Of a stretch of 7,842 nt of DNA, positions 1-5,181 are shown one piece after another. A model generated the notes under the pieces. It ran no database searches and was not told where the DNA came from. It was given only the letters and a program-made list of their open reading frames with translations. Origin of the DNA: an uncultured Porphyromonas sp. (GTDB lineage: Bacteria; Bacteroidota; Bacteroidia; Bacteroidales; Porphyromonadaceae); contig URKO01000042.1 of NCBI GenBank assembly GCA_900548415.1, forward strand, positions 1 through 7,842, read 5' to 3'. How positions within the stretch are numbered: position 1 is the first letter of the stretch; the number at the start of each line of letters is the position of its first letter. A program made the position numbers and the translations under genes.

Positions 1-236
1 ATCTTCTGCGCATCGAGCGCGCGCCCCGCCTCGTTGAAGATGAGTATGCGCAGCTTCTGTATCTCCTCGCCGTCTACCGAGAGGCTGCCCCCCGTGCGGG
101 TAGCCTGCGGTATGGATATCTGTACGATGGTCTGCTCCTCGGGTTGTATCTGCTCGTCCTTCTTACAACCTACTGTGAGGAGTGTCAGGCAGAGCGTGAG
201 GAGTGAGAGTATGTGGGTATGTCTATATCGTTTCAT
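1..236 (-). CDS. Fimbrial accessory lipoprotein, N-terminal part only (FimC-like position)
   Basis: The first 78 codons of a gene that continues beyond the left edge. The product starts MKRYRHTHIL, has a hydrophobic stretch to about residue 22 and a lipobox-like TVGC with the lipidated Cys at residue 24, followed by a charged linker (KKDEQ). Residues 60-78 (EIQKLRILIFNEAGRALD) resemble the early beta-strand of Bacteroidota fimbrillin and FimB/Mfa2 domains, where a hydrophobic strand is followed by an N/D-E-x-G turn. It lies 40 bases behind the fimB-like stop on the same strand, so it is probably in the same operon. In P. gingivalis this position is taken by fimC, a minor component of the FimA fibre. 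An accessory or tip subunit is the likely role, but the domain that would separate FimC, FimE and Mfa3-type proteins lies outside the window. Thr rather than Leu/Val at lipobox -3 is slightly atypical. The ATG at 236-234 is chosen because the signal peptide begins there. Confidence 0.75.
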   Translation of the reverse strand, partial: MKRYRHTHILSLLTLCLTLLTVGCKKDEQIQPEEQTIVQISIPQATRTGGSLSVDGEEIQKLRILIFNEAGRALDAQK

Positions 237-276
237 AGAGTCGGAGCTGTTTCAGTCGTGACCATTGCGTAGCCTA

Positions 277-1230
277 TTAGTAGATGACAAACTGATGTAC
301 GATATTCCACGGGGTTACGACGATCTGGATAGAAGCGTCGGCAGAACGCATGTCAATGAGTACGTTGAGCATCTTGCCGATCTCAGGTAGTAGGAGCGTG
401 CCTCGTGAGTCCTTGGTAAAGCTCTCCAGCCGCTTGTCTCCTACGTATAGGTCTAGGGCAAAAGGCTTGCCCTCTATCGGTGGGTAGACCCTAAAGGGTG
501 CAATACGATAGTCGCCCGTGGCACTATCTAGCTGACCCGTGAGTCGGTAGCCGATGGGGTTGCCCTGGTATATGTCATTTATGTGATAGTTGTCTAGCGA
601 GTTGCCAAAGAGTACTCGGGCTGCAGCGTAGTCTGTCGGGTCAAAAGCTTGTCGCTTATATCCCTGGCGACCGAGCCACTGCTCATAGCCTAGTATGATC
701 ACATTGACCTGACAGGTGCGTCGGTAAATATCTATCGTAGCAGGCTCGCCAAGCTCTAGCTTGCCGTATACTTGCTCTCGGTCTAGTCGTCCGGAGAAGA
801 GATCTGTGGGGTACTGTGCAAAGCCGTCTGTACGCTTTAGTGGCATCTGTACATCCTCGATGCGCTGTACGCTCTCTAGTCGCTCTAGATCCTCTGGGGT
901 GACATTGCCCCAAGCGACGAAGGTGAGCGACTTAGGACCATAGTGCTCGATGTGGATAGGTTTGCGCGCCTTGATCTCATCGGCGTTGAGGAGGATTTTG
1001 TCAATGCGCTTGCCGCTCTCGTCAAACGTGAAGAGGATCACGTTCTCCACATCCCCACCAGAAGTTATATCCTGATTGGCGATATCTATAGCTCGTACGG
1101 TCAGCTCGAATGGCTGAGGACAATCCTCCAGATCCTCTGCGATCGTGCTACATGCGGGCAGCAGGATCGCCAACGATACGAGGCAAGCCGTCGCAGCTAC
1201 TTTACTTATCCATCTCTGTGCGATATTCAT
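277..1230 (-). CDS. fimB: FimB/Mfa2-family fimbrial anchor lipoprotein
   Basis: A 317-residue lipoprotein of the FimB/Mfa2 family (formerly DUF1812). The signal peptide has a hydrophobic core at residues 11-24 and a clean lipobox LPAC with Cys27. The N-terminal domain carries the family pattern at 61-75 (VENVILFTFDESGKR) and 100-110 (KSLTFVAWGNV). The protein ends in a strand typical of this superfamily (303-317, IVVTPWNIVHQFVIY). In P. gingivalis FimB and Mfa2 sit at the fibre base in the outer membrane, anchor the fimbria and limit its length. The location directly behind fimA supports FimB rather than Mfa2. The frame stays open upstream to a TTG at 1293, but the ATG at 1230 is preferred because it starts the signal peptide directly, while the upstream stretch is Pro-rich and runs through a poly-C tract. 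The gene is intact, unlike fimB in P. gingivalis 381/33277, which is known to carry a nonsense mutation. The leader contains a C11 tract 14 bases before the ATG. Confidence 0.85.
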   Translation of the reverse strand: MNIAQRWISKVAATACLVSLAILLPACSTIAEDLEDCPQPFELTVRAIDIANQDITSGGDVENVILFTFDESGKRIDKILLNADEIKARKPIHIEHYGPKSLTFVAWGNVTPEDLERLESVQRIEDVQMPLKRTDGFAQYPTDLFSGRLDREQVYGKLELGEPATIDIYRRTCQVNVIILGYEQWLGRQGYKRQAFDPTDYAAARVLFGNSLDNYHINDIYQGNPIGYRLTGQLDSATGDYRIAPFRVYPPIEGKPFALDLYVGDKRLESFTKDSRGTLLLPEIGKMLNVLIDMRSADASIQIVVTPWNIVHQFVIY

Positions 1231-1244
1231 ACAGGTTTCTAAAT

Positions 1245-1255
1245 GGGGGGGGGGG
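1245..1255 (-). repeat. Poly-C tract (C11 on the coding strand) in the fimB leader
   Basis: Eleven consecutive G on the plus strand, read as C11 on the strand of the fimbrial genes, ending 14 bases before the fimB start codon. Two shorter G runs follow at 1265-1269 and 1275-1278. Homopolymers of this length are prone to slipped-strand change. Here a length change would alter the spacing and structure of the leader rather than the reading frame, if translation begins at 1230. The flanks (CTCA on one side, ATTT on the other, in fimbrial orientation) are the same as those of the C8 tract at 4842-4849. Miscalled run length is possible in raw sequence. Confidence 0.8.
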
Positions 1256-1382
1256 TGAGTGAATGGGGGAAAAAGGGGAGAGCCTGCCTCCAAACAACAT
1301 AGATCGTTGGGTTGACTATGAAGTAATCATGAAGGTTTGAAGATCTACCGCTTGACGCAGACTCTCCGAGGGATTAGAGACG

Positions 1383-1419
1383 GCTCTAGAGCCACCACAC
1401 TAGACGGTGGCTCTAAAGC
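1383..1419 (-). terminator. Strong stem-loop directly downstream of fimA (attenuator or partial terminator)
   Basis: The arms at 1383-1396 and 1406-1419 pair at 13 of 14 positions around a 9-base loop (1397-1405). The ten inner pairs are perfect (TAGAGCCACC with GGTGGCTCTA). The hairpin begins 18 bases after the fimA stop codon and lies about 150 bases before fimB. No clear T tract follows in the direction of transcription, so it is not a textbook intrinsic terminator. It could partly stop transcription, or protect the 3' end of a fimA-only transcript, so that the major subunit is made in excess of the anchor. Confidence 0.65.
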
Positions 1420-1437
1420 TATCTGTGAGGGCGTGGT

Positions 1438-2625
1438 CTACCAGACTACGTTTTGCTTGACAATGACCCAAGGCGTGACGATGCACTTGACATCGAGGTT
1501 AGCCTTCTCCTGTGTTGGGTCCTCAGGAGAGTTCGTACCAGGACCCGTGATCTTGAGAGAGATCTCGTACTTGTTGTTGCGTACGATACCATTCTTGCTC
1601 GTTGTGCCATCGAAGGTGTAGCCATCCTTCTCCCAGTTAACTAGGACAGGGTAGAAGGTTGAGTGGTCTGTCTCAGAAACGATCCAGCCAGCCTCGACAG
1701 CCTCCTTAGCCTGCTTCTCTGTGAGCTTAGTACCATCATGCTGGGTGAGTGTACCCTTGAGGCAGAGGATCGTTGGGTGTGTTGCTACGCTGTTCTCTAG
1801 CACGTAGAAGCCCATACCCTTGATGTCTGTCTTGACGATGTCCTCGTTCTTTGTGATAGGGAGAAGTAGCGTAGACTCAAGAGTGTACTTAGTCTCCTCG
1901 GGTGTGTACTTGTTGTCAGCCTTGCCGAAGTGCTTCTCACCATAGAGGTAGTTAGGATCATTGTTGACGAGAGATGCACCAAAGACGTTAGACTGCTTCT
2001 TAGCGATGAGAGCCATGACAGCACCATTGTCAAACTTGACGTTGTAGAGGGTCTTGTACTGAGCTGAGAACTCAACGGCTACACTGGTGAAAGACATACC
2101 AGCGTGGATGTGCTTGAGCTGCATGGGCTGACCAACAGAGAGACGGTTGTCAGCACCAGCCTCATAGCCGTAGTAGTTCTTGCCCTTCTTGAGCGTTACC
2201 GTAGTAGCGTCAGAGGTGAGCATGTGCTTACCCTTAGCCGGATCTTGATCGTCAGCACCTAGCTCATGGGTCATAGCTAGAGCCTCCGTTAGAGACTTGC
2301 CCTGGAAGGTTGTGCCAGCGAAGTTAGCAACGACGAGTAGCGTCTTGGTACCAGCGGTGGTTGGGATGTCCTTGACTTCGAGAGATGCAGCTGCATCAGC
2401 CTCCTGGTAGGCTACCTGAGCCTGACCCTCGTAGACCATGACGGCCAGTGTCTTGACCTTCATGTCCTCAGTGCCTGCGCCATCCTCATAAGCTCTGAGG
2501 TCGGCCGACTTGATAGCGACGCTGATGGTAGCGTCAGTCTCGGACTTGACGTCGTCCTTCTTGTTGCACGCTGTGAAAGCGAGCGTGAGAGCCACGAGGC
2601 TCAGTAGAAATAACTTACTTCTCAT
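1438..2625 (-). CDS. fimA: Major fimbrial subunit FimA (fimbrillin) precursor
   Basis: A 395-residue precursor recognised as a FimA fimbrillin, the polymerising subunit of the long fimbriae on the cell surface. It begins with a lipoprotein signal ending FTAC (Cys20) and CNKKDD. Blocks shared with P. gingivalis FimA, compared from memory, include IAKKQSN at 207-213 followed by the FGASLVN segment, GFYVLEN at 272-278, THPTILC at 282-288, YPVLVN at 325-330, and RNNKYEISLKITGPGTN at 349-365. The C-terminal strand ends VKQNVVW. Known FimA is exported as a lipoprotein, cut after an Arg by Rgp gingipain, and assembled by strand exchange; Arg44 in ADLR-AYEDG lies at the equivalent place, leaving about 351 mature residues. 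CTAG is rarer here than in the flanking fimB, consistent with a distinct, high-expression codon choice. The leader is A-rich without a Shine-Dalgarno sequence, and no -7 box was found in the 61-base gap upstream. A hairpin follows the stop. Phe at lipobox -3 is unusual. Confidence 0.93.
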   Translation of the reverse strand: MRSKLFLLSLVALTLAFTACNKKDDVKSETDATISVAIKSADLRAYEDGAGTEDMKVKTLAVMVYEGQAQVAYQEADAAASLEVKDIPTTAGTKTLLVVANFAGTTFQGKSLTEALAMTHELGADDQDPAKGKHMLTSDATTVTLKKGKNYYGYEAGADNRLSVGQPMQLKHIHAGMSFTSVAVEFSAQYKTLYNVKFDNGAVMALIAKKQSNVFGASLVNNDPNYLYGEKHFGKADNKYTPEETKYTLESTLLLPITKNEDIVKTDIKGMGFYVLENSVATHPTILCLKGTLTQHDGTKLTEKQAKEAVEAGWIVSETDHSTFYPVLVNWEKDGYTFDGTTSKNGIVRNNKYEISLKITGPGTNSPEDPTQEKANLDVKCIVTPWVIVKQNVVW

Positions 2626-2650
2626 AGTTTGTTTGATAAGTGATGATTAT

Positions 2651-2681
2651 TATTTGAGTGATTGTATTCTGTAGTTGAGTG
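2651..2681 (-). repeat. Direct repeat pair with 21-bp period in the fimA leader
   Basis: Plus-strand TATTTGAGTG at 2651-2660 and TAGTTGAGTG at 2672-2681 match at 9 of 10 positions and start exactly 21 bp apart. In fimA orientation they read CACTCAAMTA and lie 26-56 bases before the ATG, in the gap between the DUF3868 gene and fimA. Two-turn spacing would suit a dimeric regulator on one DNA face, but the copies are short and the region is AT-rich, so chance is possible. Confidence 0.4.
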
Positions 2682-2686
2682 GGAGG

Positions 2687-4141
2687 CTAGAAGTTGTCCT
2701 GCATAAAGTGTAGGTACTCATCGAGGTTGTACTGAGCATCGGGCAGGCCGAGCTGTGCAGCCTTGGCGAGATAACTGTGTGCCTTGTCGTAGTCTCCGTT
2801 GTAGGCATAAGCGATGCCTAGGATGGTGTAGAGCTTCGTATTCTTCTTGTATCGCTCCAGTAGCTTGACCGCTTGTGCATAGCGACCTGCCTCAAAGTCC
2901 ATGATCGCCGCATTAGTCGCTGGCTCCACAGCATTGGGGAAAGCGTCAGCAGCGATCGCCCAAGTCTCGTACCGCTCAGCACTGCCGGCTGGGTAACTAT
3001 TAGCCACCAGATTGACCTCGGCTAGGCTAAGGTGTGTCGGGTGTGTCTTGATCACCTCCTTGGCCTCCTCTAGGTCAAAGCCTTTGACCACAAAGGAGAA
3101 GGTCATGACCGTGCGACGTAGGGGCGGGTAATAAGTCTGTAGTAGATAGGCGTAGGTCTTGCCATTGTCTAGAGCTCGTAGAGCAGCTGTCCGCTCATTA
3201 GCCGGCTGCTCCTGGATGATCTTCAGGATCTGCTCCTTATAGTCTACATTGCTCTCCTCGATAGCGTCTCTTAGTCCGTCCCAGTCGGCACCCATAGCCT
3301 GAGAGCTGTAGTGTCCCTTAAAGCGTGGATAGGTGCGTACGAGGTAAGCAGCGATGCTCTCGACACGTCCTTTGGATAGTCTCTGATTGAGCTCTGCGTT
3401 ACCTTCAGGCGAAGCGTAACCAGCTAGAGCGACAGCGTCTATGGTTAGCGAGCTATTGGTCGTCAGCTCCTTTACCTTGTCATCGATGCGCTTGAGCTCG
3501 GATCGGTTGTTGCCCAGCTCTGGGCGTAGCTCCGTCTTATTGACCTGGAAGGTGATCATCGCTGTGAGGCTCTCCTCGCGACGCTTGGTCTCTTCGCCCT
3601 CAGGTACGAGCATCGCATAGCGGTAGGTGGGCTGATAGAGGGGTGCTAATGCATGAGACGTCAGCGGAGCTGTGTAGTCACCTAGATCACAGCCTGCACA
3701 TCCGTAGCTCTTCGCACGTAGTAGGCAGGAGGCATCCTTCATCCATAGTGCGAAGGGTACCTCTATCGTGTAGCGATAGCTCTGCTCCCGCTGCTTGCTG
3801 CGTATGACGTCTGCCTCGATGCTTTTGCGACGTAGCATGATAGCGCGCGTGCGTCCTGAGATGAGGATAGGCGGTAGAGCGAGCTGATTAGAGTCCGCAT
3901 TGGCCTGCAGTACAGGCGTGACCTCTAGGACGGTGTTGCTGTTGAGGCGCGGCATATCAGTCAGGTCTAGTGTGAGGCTGACCAAAGCTTTGTCACCATG
4001 TCTTGTCACGACAGTCTGCGAGGCACTCTTGATGCCTTGTAAGGGATTGGTCTCCGTACGCTGTGCTGATAGCATCGAGAGGGAGCCAAGCATCAGGATA
4101 GCGATCCAGACGAGTGACCTATTATATATAGTGTGTCTCAT
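2687..4141 (-). CDS. DUF3868 protein with OmpA-like and TPR-like regions (PgmA-like fimbrial accessory)
   Basis: A 484-residue secreted protein. The signal peptide has its core at residues 11-25 and probably ends at Ala26-Gln27 (LSAQ). Residues 30-190 fit the DUF3868 N-terminal domain, with a CxxC pair at Cys148/Cys151 (GCAGCDLGDY). Residues 195-350 are OmpA-C-like: a strand at 195-205 and the block GYASPEGNAELNQRLS at 241-256, followed by GRVESIAAYL, which resembles the peptidoglycan-binding signature. Residues 395-475 are helical with TPR-like pairs (YAQAVKLLERY, then LGIAYAYNGDYDKAHSYLAKAAQLG). It lies 33 bases after the DUF3575 gene and 61 before fimA. DUF3868 proteins precede fimbrillin genes in many Bacteroidota, and in P. 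gingivalis this place is occupied by pgmA. A periplasmic or outer-membrane link between the fimbrial system and peptidoglycan is inferred; the molecular activity is not known to me. Confidence 0.83.
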   Translation of the reverse strand: MRHTIYNRSLVWIAILMLGSLSMLSAQRTETNPLQGIKSASQTVVTRHGDKALVSLTLDLTDMPRLNSNTVLEVTPVLQANADSNQLALPPILISGRTRAIMLRRKSIEADVIRSKQREQSYRYTIEVPFALWMKDASCLLRAKSYGCAGCDLGDYTAPLTSHALAPLYQPTYRYAMLVPEGEETKRREESLTAMITFQVNKTELRPELGNNRSELKRIDDKVKELTTNSSLTIDAVALAGYASPEGNAELNQRLSKGRVESIAAYLVRTYPRFKGHYSSQAMGADWDGLRDAIEESNVDYKEQILKIIQEQPANERTAALRALDNGKTYAYLLQTYYPPLRRTVMTFSFVVKGFDLEEAKEVIKTHPTHLSLAEVNLVANSYPAGSAERYETWAIAADAFPNAVEPATNAAIMDFEAGRYAQAVKLLERYKKNTKLYTILGIAYAYNGDYDKAHSYLAKAAQLGLPDAQYNLDEYLHFMQDNF

Positions 4142-4174
4142 ATCTACTCTGCTTATGTTGTCGTGTTATCTAAT

Positions 4175-4756
4175 CTAGAAAAGATACATCAGTGCGATGG
4201 TCGCTTTCGTAGGCCCGAGATAGTGCTTGGGCCCCTTGCCGACAGCCTTGCCACAGTGCTCGCAATTGTACTTGGTATAGTCAAAGAGTATGTAGCCTGC
4301 ACTGATGGAAGCCTCTAGGTTCCAGTGCTTAGCCAGGACCCACTCATATCCATAGGTGAGACCAGCACCATAAGCCCATCCCTGATAGCGGTAGTTCTTA
4401 AGCTCCTTCATCGGTCCGATGGGGATGTTGAGCTTATTGACATTGTAAAAGCCTACCAATCCGTGCATGCCGAAGAAGTGTCCGTTGAATGCCTCACAGA
4501 GGAAGTAGCGTCCCTCAGGGATCACTGAGAAGTGTGGCCACTTAGCACCAGTCTCCTTGATCATAGGGTGGAAGAAGTTGTATCCACCCGAGAGGTCGAT
4601 GGTCCAGTGTGGAGCGACAGCCACCTCGACTCCTAGGTTGGGTGTGGCTGTAGCTAGGTAGAGCAGGTTGCTCTTGACACCGACGGTCTGAGCTACACCC
4701 CACGTGCTGGTGAGAGCCATCACGGAGAGGATGAGTGCGATAAGTATCTGTTTCAT
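4175..4756 (-). CDS. DUF3575 outer-membrane beta-barrel-like protein, first gene of the fimbrial cluster
   Basis: A 193-residue protein with a signal peptide (core 4-17) ending probably at Ala22-Gln23 (GVAQ). The mature part alternates aromatic and small residues in short strands, for example LLYLATATPNLGVEV, WTIDLSGGYNFF, YGAGLTYGYEW and WNLEASISAGYI, and ends in Phe (ALMYLF), as expected for a small beta-barrel inserted by the Bam machinery. A CxxC pair (Cys165/Cys168, YNCEHCGK) and the following KHYLGPTKA block fit the DUF3575 family. As first gene of a DUF3575-DUF3868-fimA order it corresponds to fimX of P. gingivalis. Its precise role is unknown; export or assembly support for fimbriae is inferred from position. 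The ATG at 4756 is supported by the signal peptide. The leader of about 115 bases carries a C8 tract at 4842-4849 and a -7 box at 4879-4886. Confidence 0.82.
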   Translation of the reverse strand: MKQILIALILSVMALTSTWGVAQTVGVKSNLLYLATATPNLGVEVAVAPHWTIDLSGGYNFFHPMIKETGAKWPHFSVIPEGRYFLCEAFNGHFFGMHGLVGFYNVNKLNIPIGPMKELKNYRYQGWAYGAGLTYGYEWVLAKHWNLEASISAGYILFDYTKYNCEHCGKAVGKGPKHYLGPTKATIALMYLF

Positions 4757-4841
4757 ATAGTGTCCCTGTTAATGTATTGTGAAGGAGATCTCGTCCGCCC
4801 GCCCCTACAAATGGACGAATATGTTACAAATAGTTATAAAT

Positions 4842-4849
4842 GGGGGGGG
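4842..4849 (-). repeat. Poly-C tract (C8) in the leader of the first fimbrial gene
   Basis: Eight G on the plus strand, C8 on the coding strand, about 86 bases before the start codon of the DUF3575 gene and about 30 bases downstream of its predicted -7 box, so probably in the untranslated leader. The flanks CTCA and ATTT are the same as at the C11 tract before fimB. Confidence 0.7.
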
Positions 4850-4878
4850 TGAGCCTAATATATGTTTCTTTTCAGATG

Positions 4879-4886
4879 CAAAAGTA
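4879..4886 (-). promoter_or_regulatory. Candidate -7 promoter element for the fimbrial cluster
   Basis: The minus strand reads TACTTTTG, an exact match to the Bacteroidota -7 consensus TAnnTTTG. No good -33 TTG element is visible at the normal distance, which would fit a promoter that depends on an activator. The predicted start of transcription would be near 4873, giving a leader of about 115 bases. Confidence 0.55.
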
Positions 4887-4925
4887 GTGAAAAGTACTAT
4901 ATCTTTACTGGGCTAGATTTGACAT

Positions 4926-4957
4926 TTTCGGTATTTTTCTTTTCCGTTTCGGTATTT
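4926..4957 (-). promoter_or_regulatory. 11-bp direct repeat with 21-bp period, candidate activator site
   Basis: TTTCGGTATTT occurs identically at 4926-4936 and 4947-4957, start to start 21 bp, that is two helical turns. In fimbrial orientation the copies read AAATACCGAAA and lie about 40-70 bases upstream of the -7 box at 4879-4886. Tandem sites with this spacing are typical of response regulators that bind as head-to-tail dimers (OmpR or LytTR types). In P. gingivalis the regulator FimR is reported to act at the promoter of the first gene of the fim cluster. That this is its counterpart is inference. Confidence 0.55.
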
Positions 4958-4969
4958 CTGCGGTTGAAT

Positions 4970-5011
4970 GGCCGTTAGCTGTTGGCCGTTGGCTGTTGGC
5001 CGTTAGCTTTT
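4970..5011. repeat. Three tandem 14-bp repeats built from GTTRGCY heptamers
   Basis: Copies at 4970-4983 (GGCCGTTAGCTGTT), 4984-4997 (one A-to-G change) and 4998-5011 (one G-to-T change), followed by a partial GGC. Each unit is itself two related 7-mers of the form GTTRGCY. The array lies between the two divergent promoters. Confidence 0.85.
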
Positions 5012-5079
5012 GGCACTAGAGGTACTAGCCACACTAGCCCTTCTAGAGAAAGCCTCTAATCTCTAATTACACTCCGATC

Positions 5080-5097
5080 TTTTCTCCTAAGAGAAAA
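5080..5097. promoter_or_regulatory. Inverted repeat overlapping the -33 region of the peptidase promoter
   Basis: TTTTCTC at 5080-5086 and GAGAAAA at 5091-5097 form a perfect 7-bp inverted repeat around a CTAA spacer. It ends 8 bases before the -7 box at 5106, so it covers where the -33 contact would fall. This could be an operator; the stem is AT-rich and weak for a terminator. Confidence 0.4.
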
Positions 5098-5105
5098 CAA
5101 AAGGT

Positions 5106-5113
5106 TAACTTTG
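5106..5113 (+). promoter_or_regulatory. Candidate -7 promoter element for the S9 peptidase gene
   Basis: TAACTTTG matches the Bacteroidota -7 consensus TAnnTTTG and lies 68 bases before the start codon. The -33 region is T-rich (5080-5083) but lacks a clear TTG. The leader from here to the ATG has an A-rich end (TAAAATAATCAGCAACA) without a Shine-Dalgarno sequence, as is normal for the phylum. Confidence 0.6.
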
Positions 5114-5181
5114 TGGCGTGGAAACTTAGCCGGAGCTCTTACGGAGCGACGCTATCTAGGTAAAATAATCAGCAACAGGAT

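Larger units (their letters stand above)
4757..5181. other. Divergent regulatory region between the fimbrial cluster and the S9 peptidase gene
   Basis: This 425-base gap separates two divergent genes and holds no convincing ORF. From left to right it carries the leader of the DUF3575 gene with a C8 tract, a minus-strand -7 box, an 11-bp direct repeat pair, a triple 14-bp tandem repeat, a CTAG-rich stretch around 5015-5050, a tandem CTCTAAT pair (5054-5060 and 5061-5067), an inverted repeat and a plus-strand -7 box. It is markedly AT-rich at 4855-4960 compared with the genes. Confidence 0.8.

Noticed and set aside
943..1242. 99-codon plus-strand frame opposite the fimB start
   Set aside because: It overlaps the conserved FimB/Mfa2 N-terminal domain and its signal peptide and shows no protein-like features.
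1231..1293. N-terminal extension of the FimB-like protein from a TTG at 1293
   Set aside because: The extension is Pro-rich, crosses the poly-C tract, starts with a rare codon and would bury the lipoprotein signal; the ATG at 1230 begins a normal signal peptide.
1797..2075. 92-codon minus-strand frame inside fimA
   Set aside because: Ser/Thr/Leu-rich shadow in another frame of fimA, whose own frame is strongly supported.
3900..4178. 92-codon plus-strand frame opposite the start of the DUF3868 gene
   Set aside because: Covers the signal peptide and early domain of a well-supported gene; no sign of its own promoter or conserved motif.
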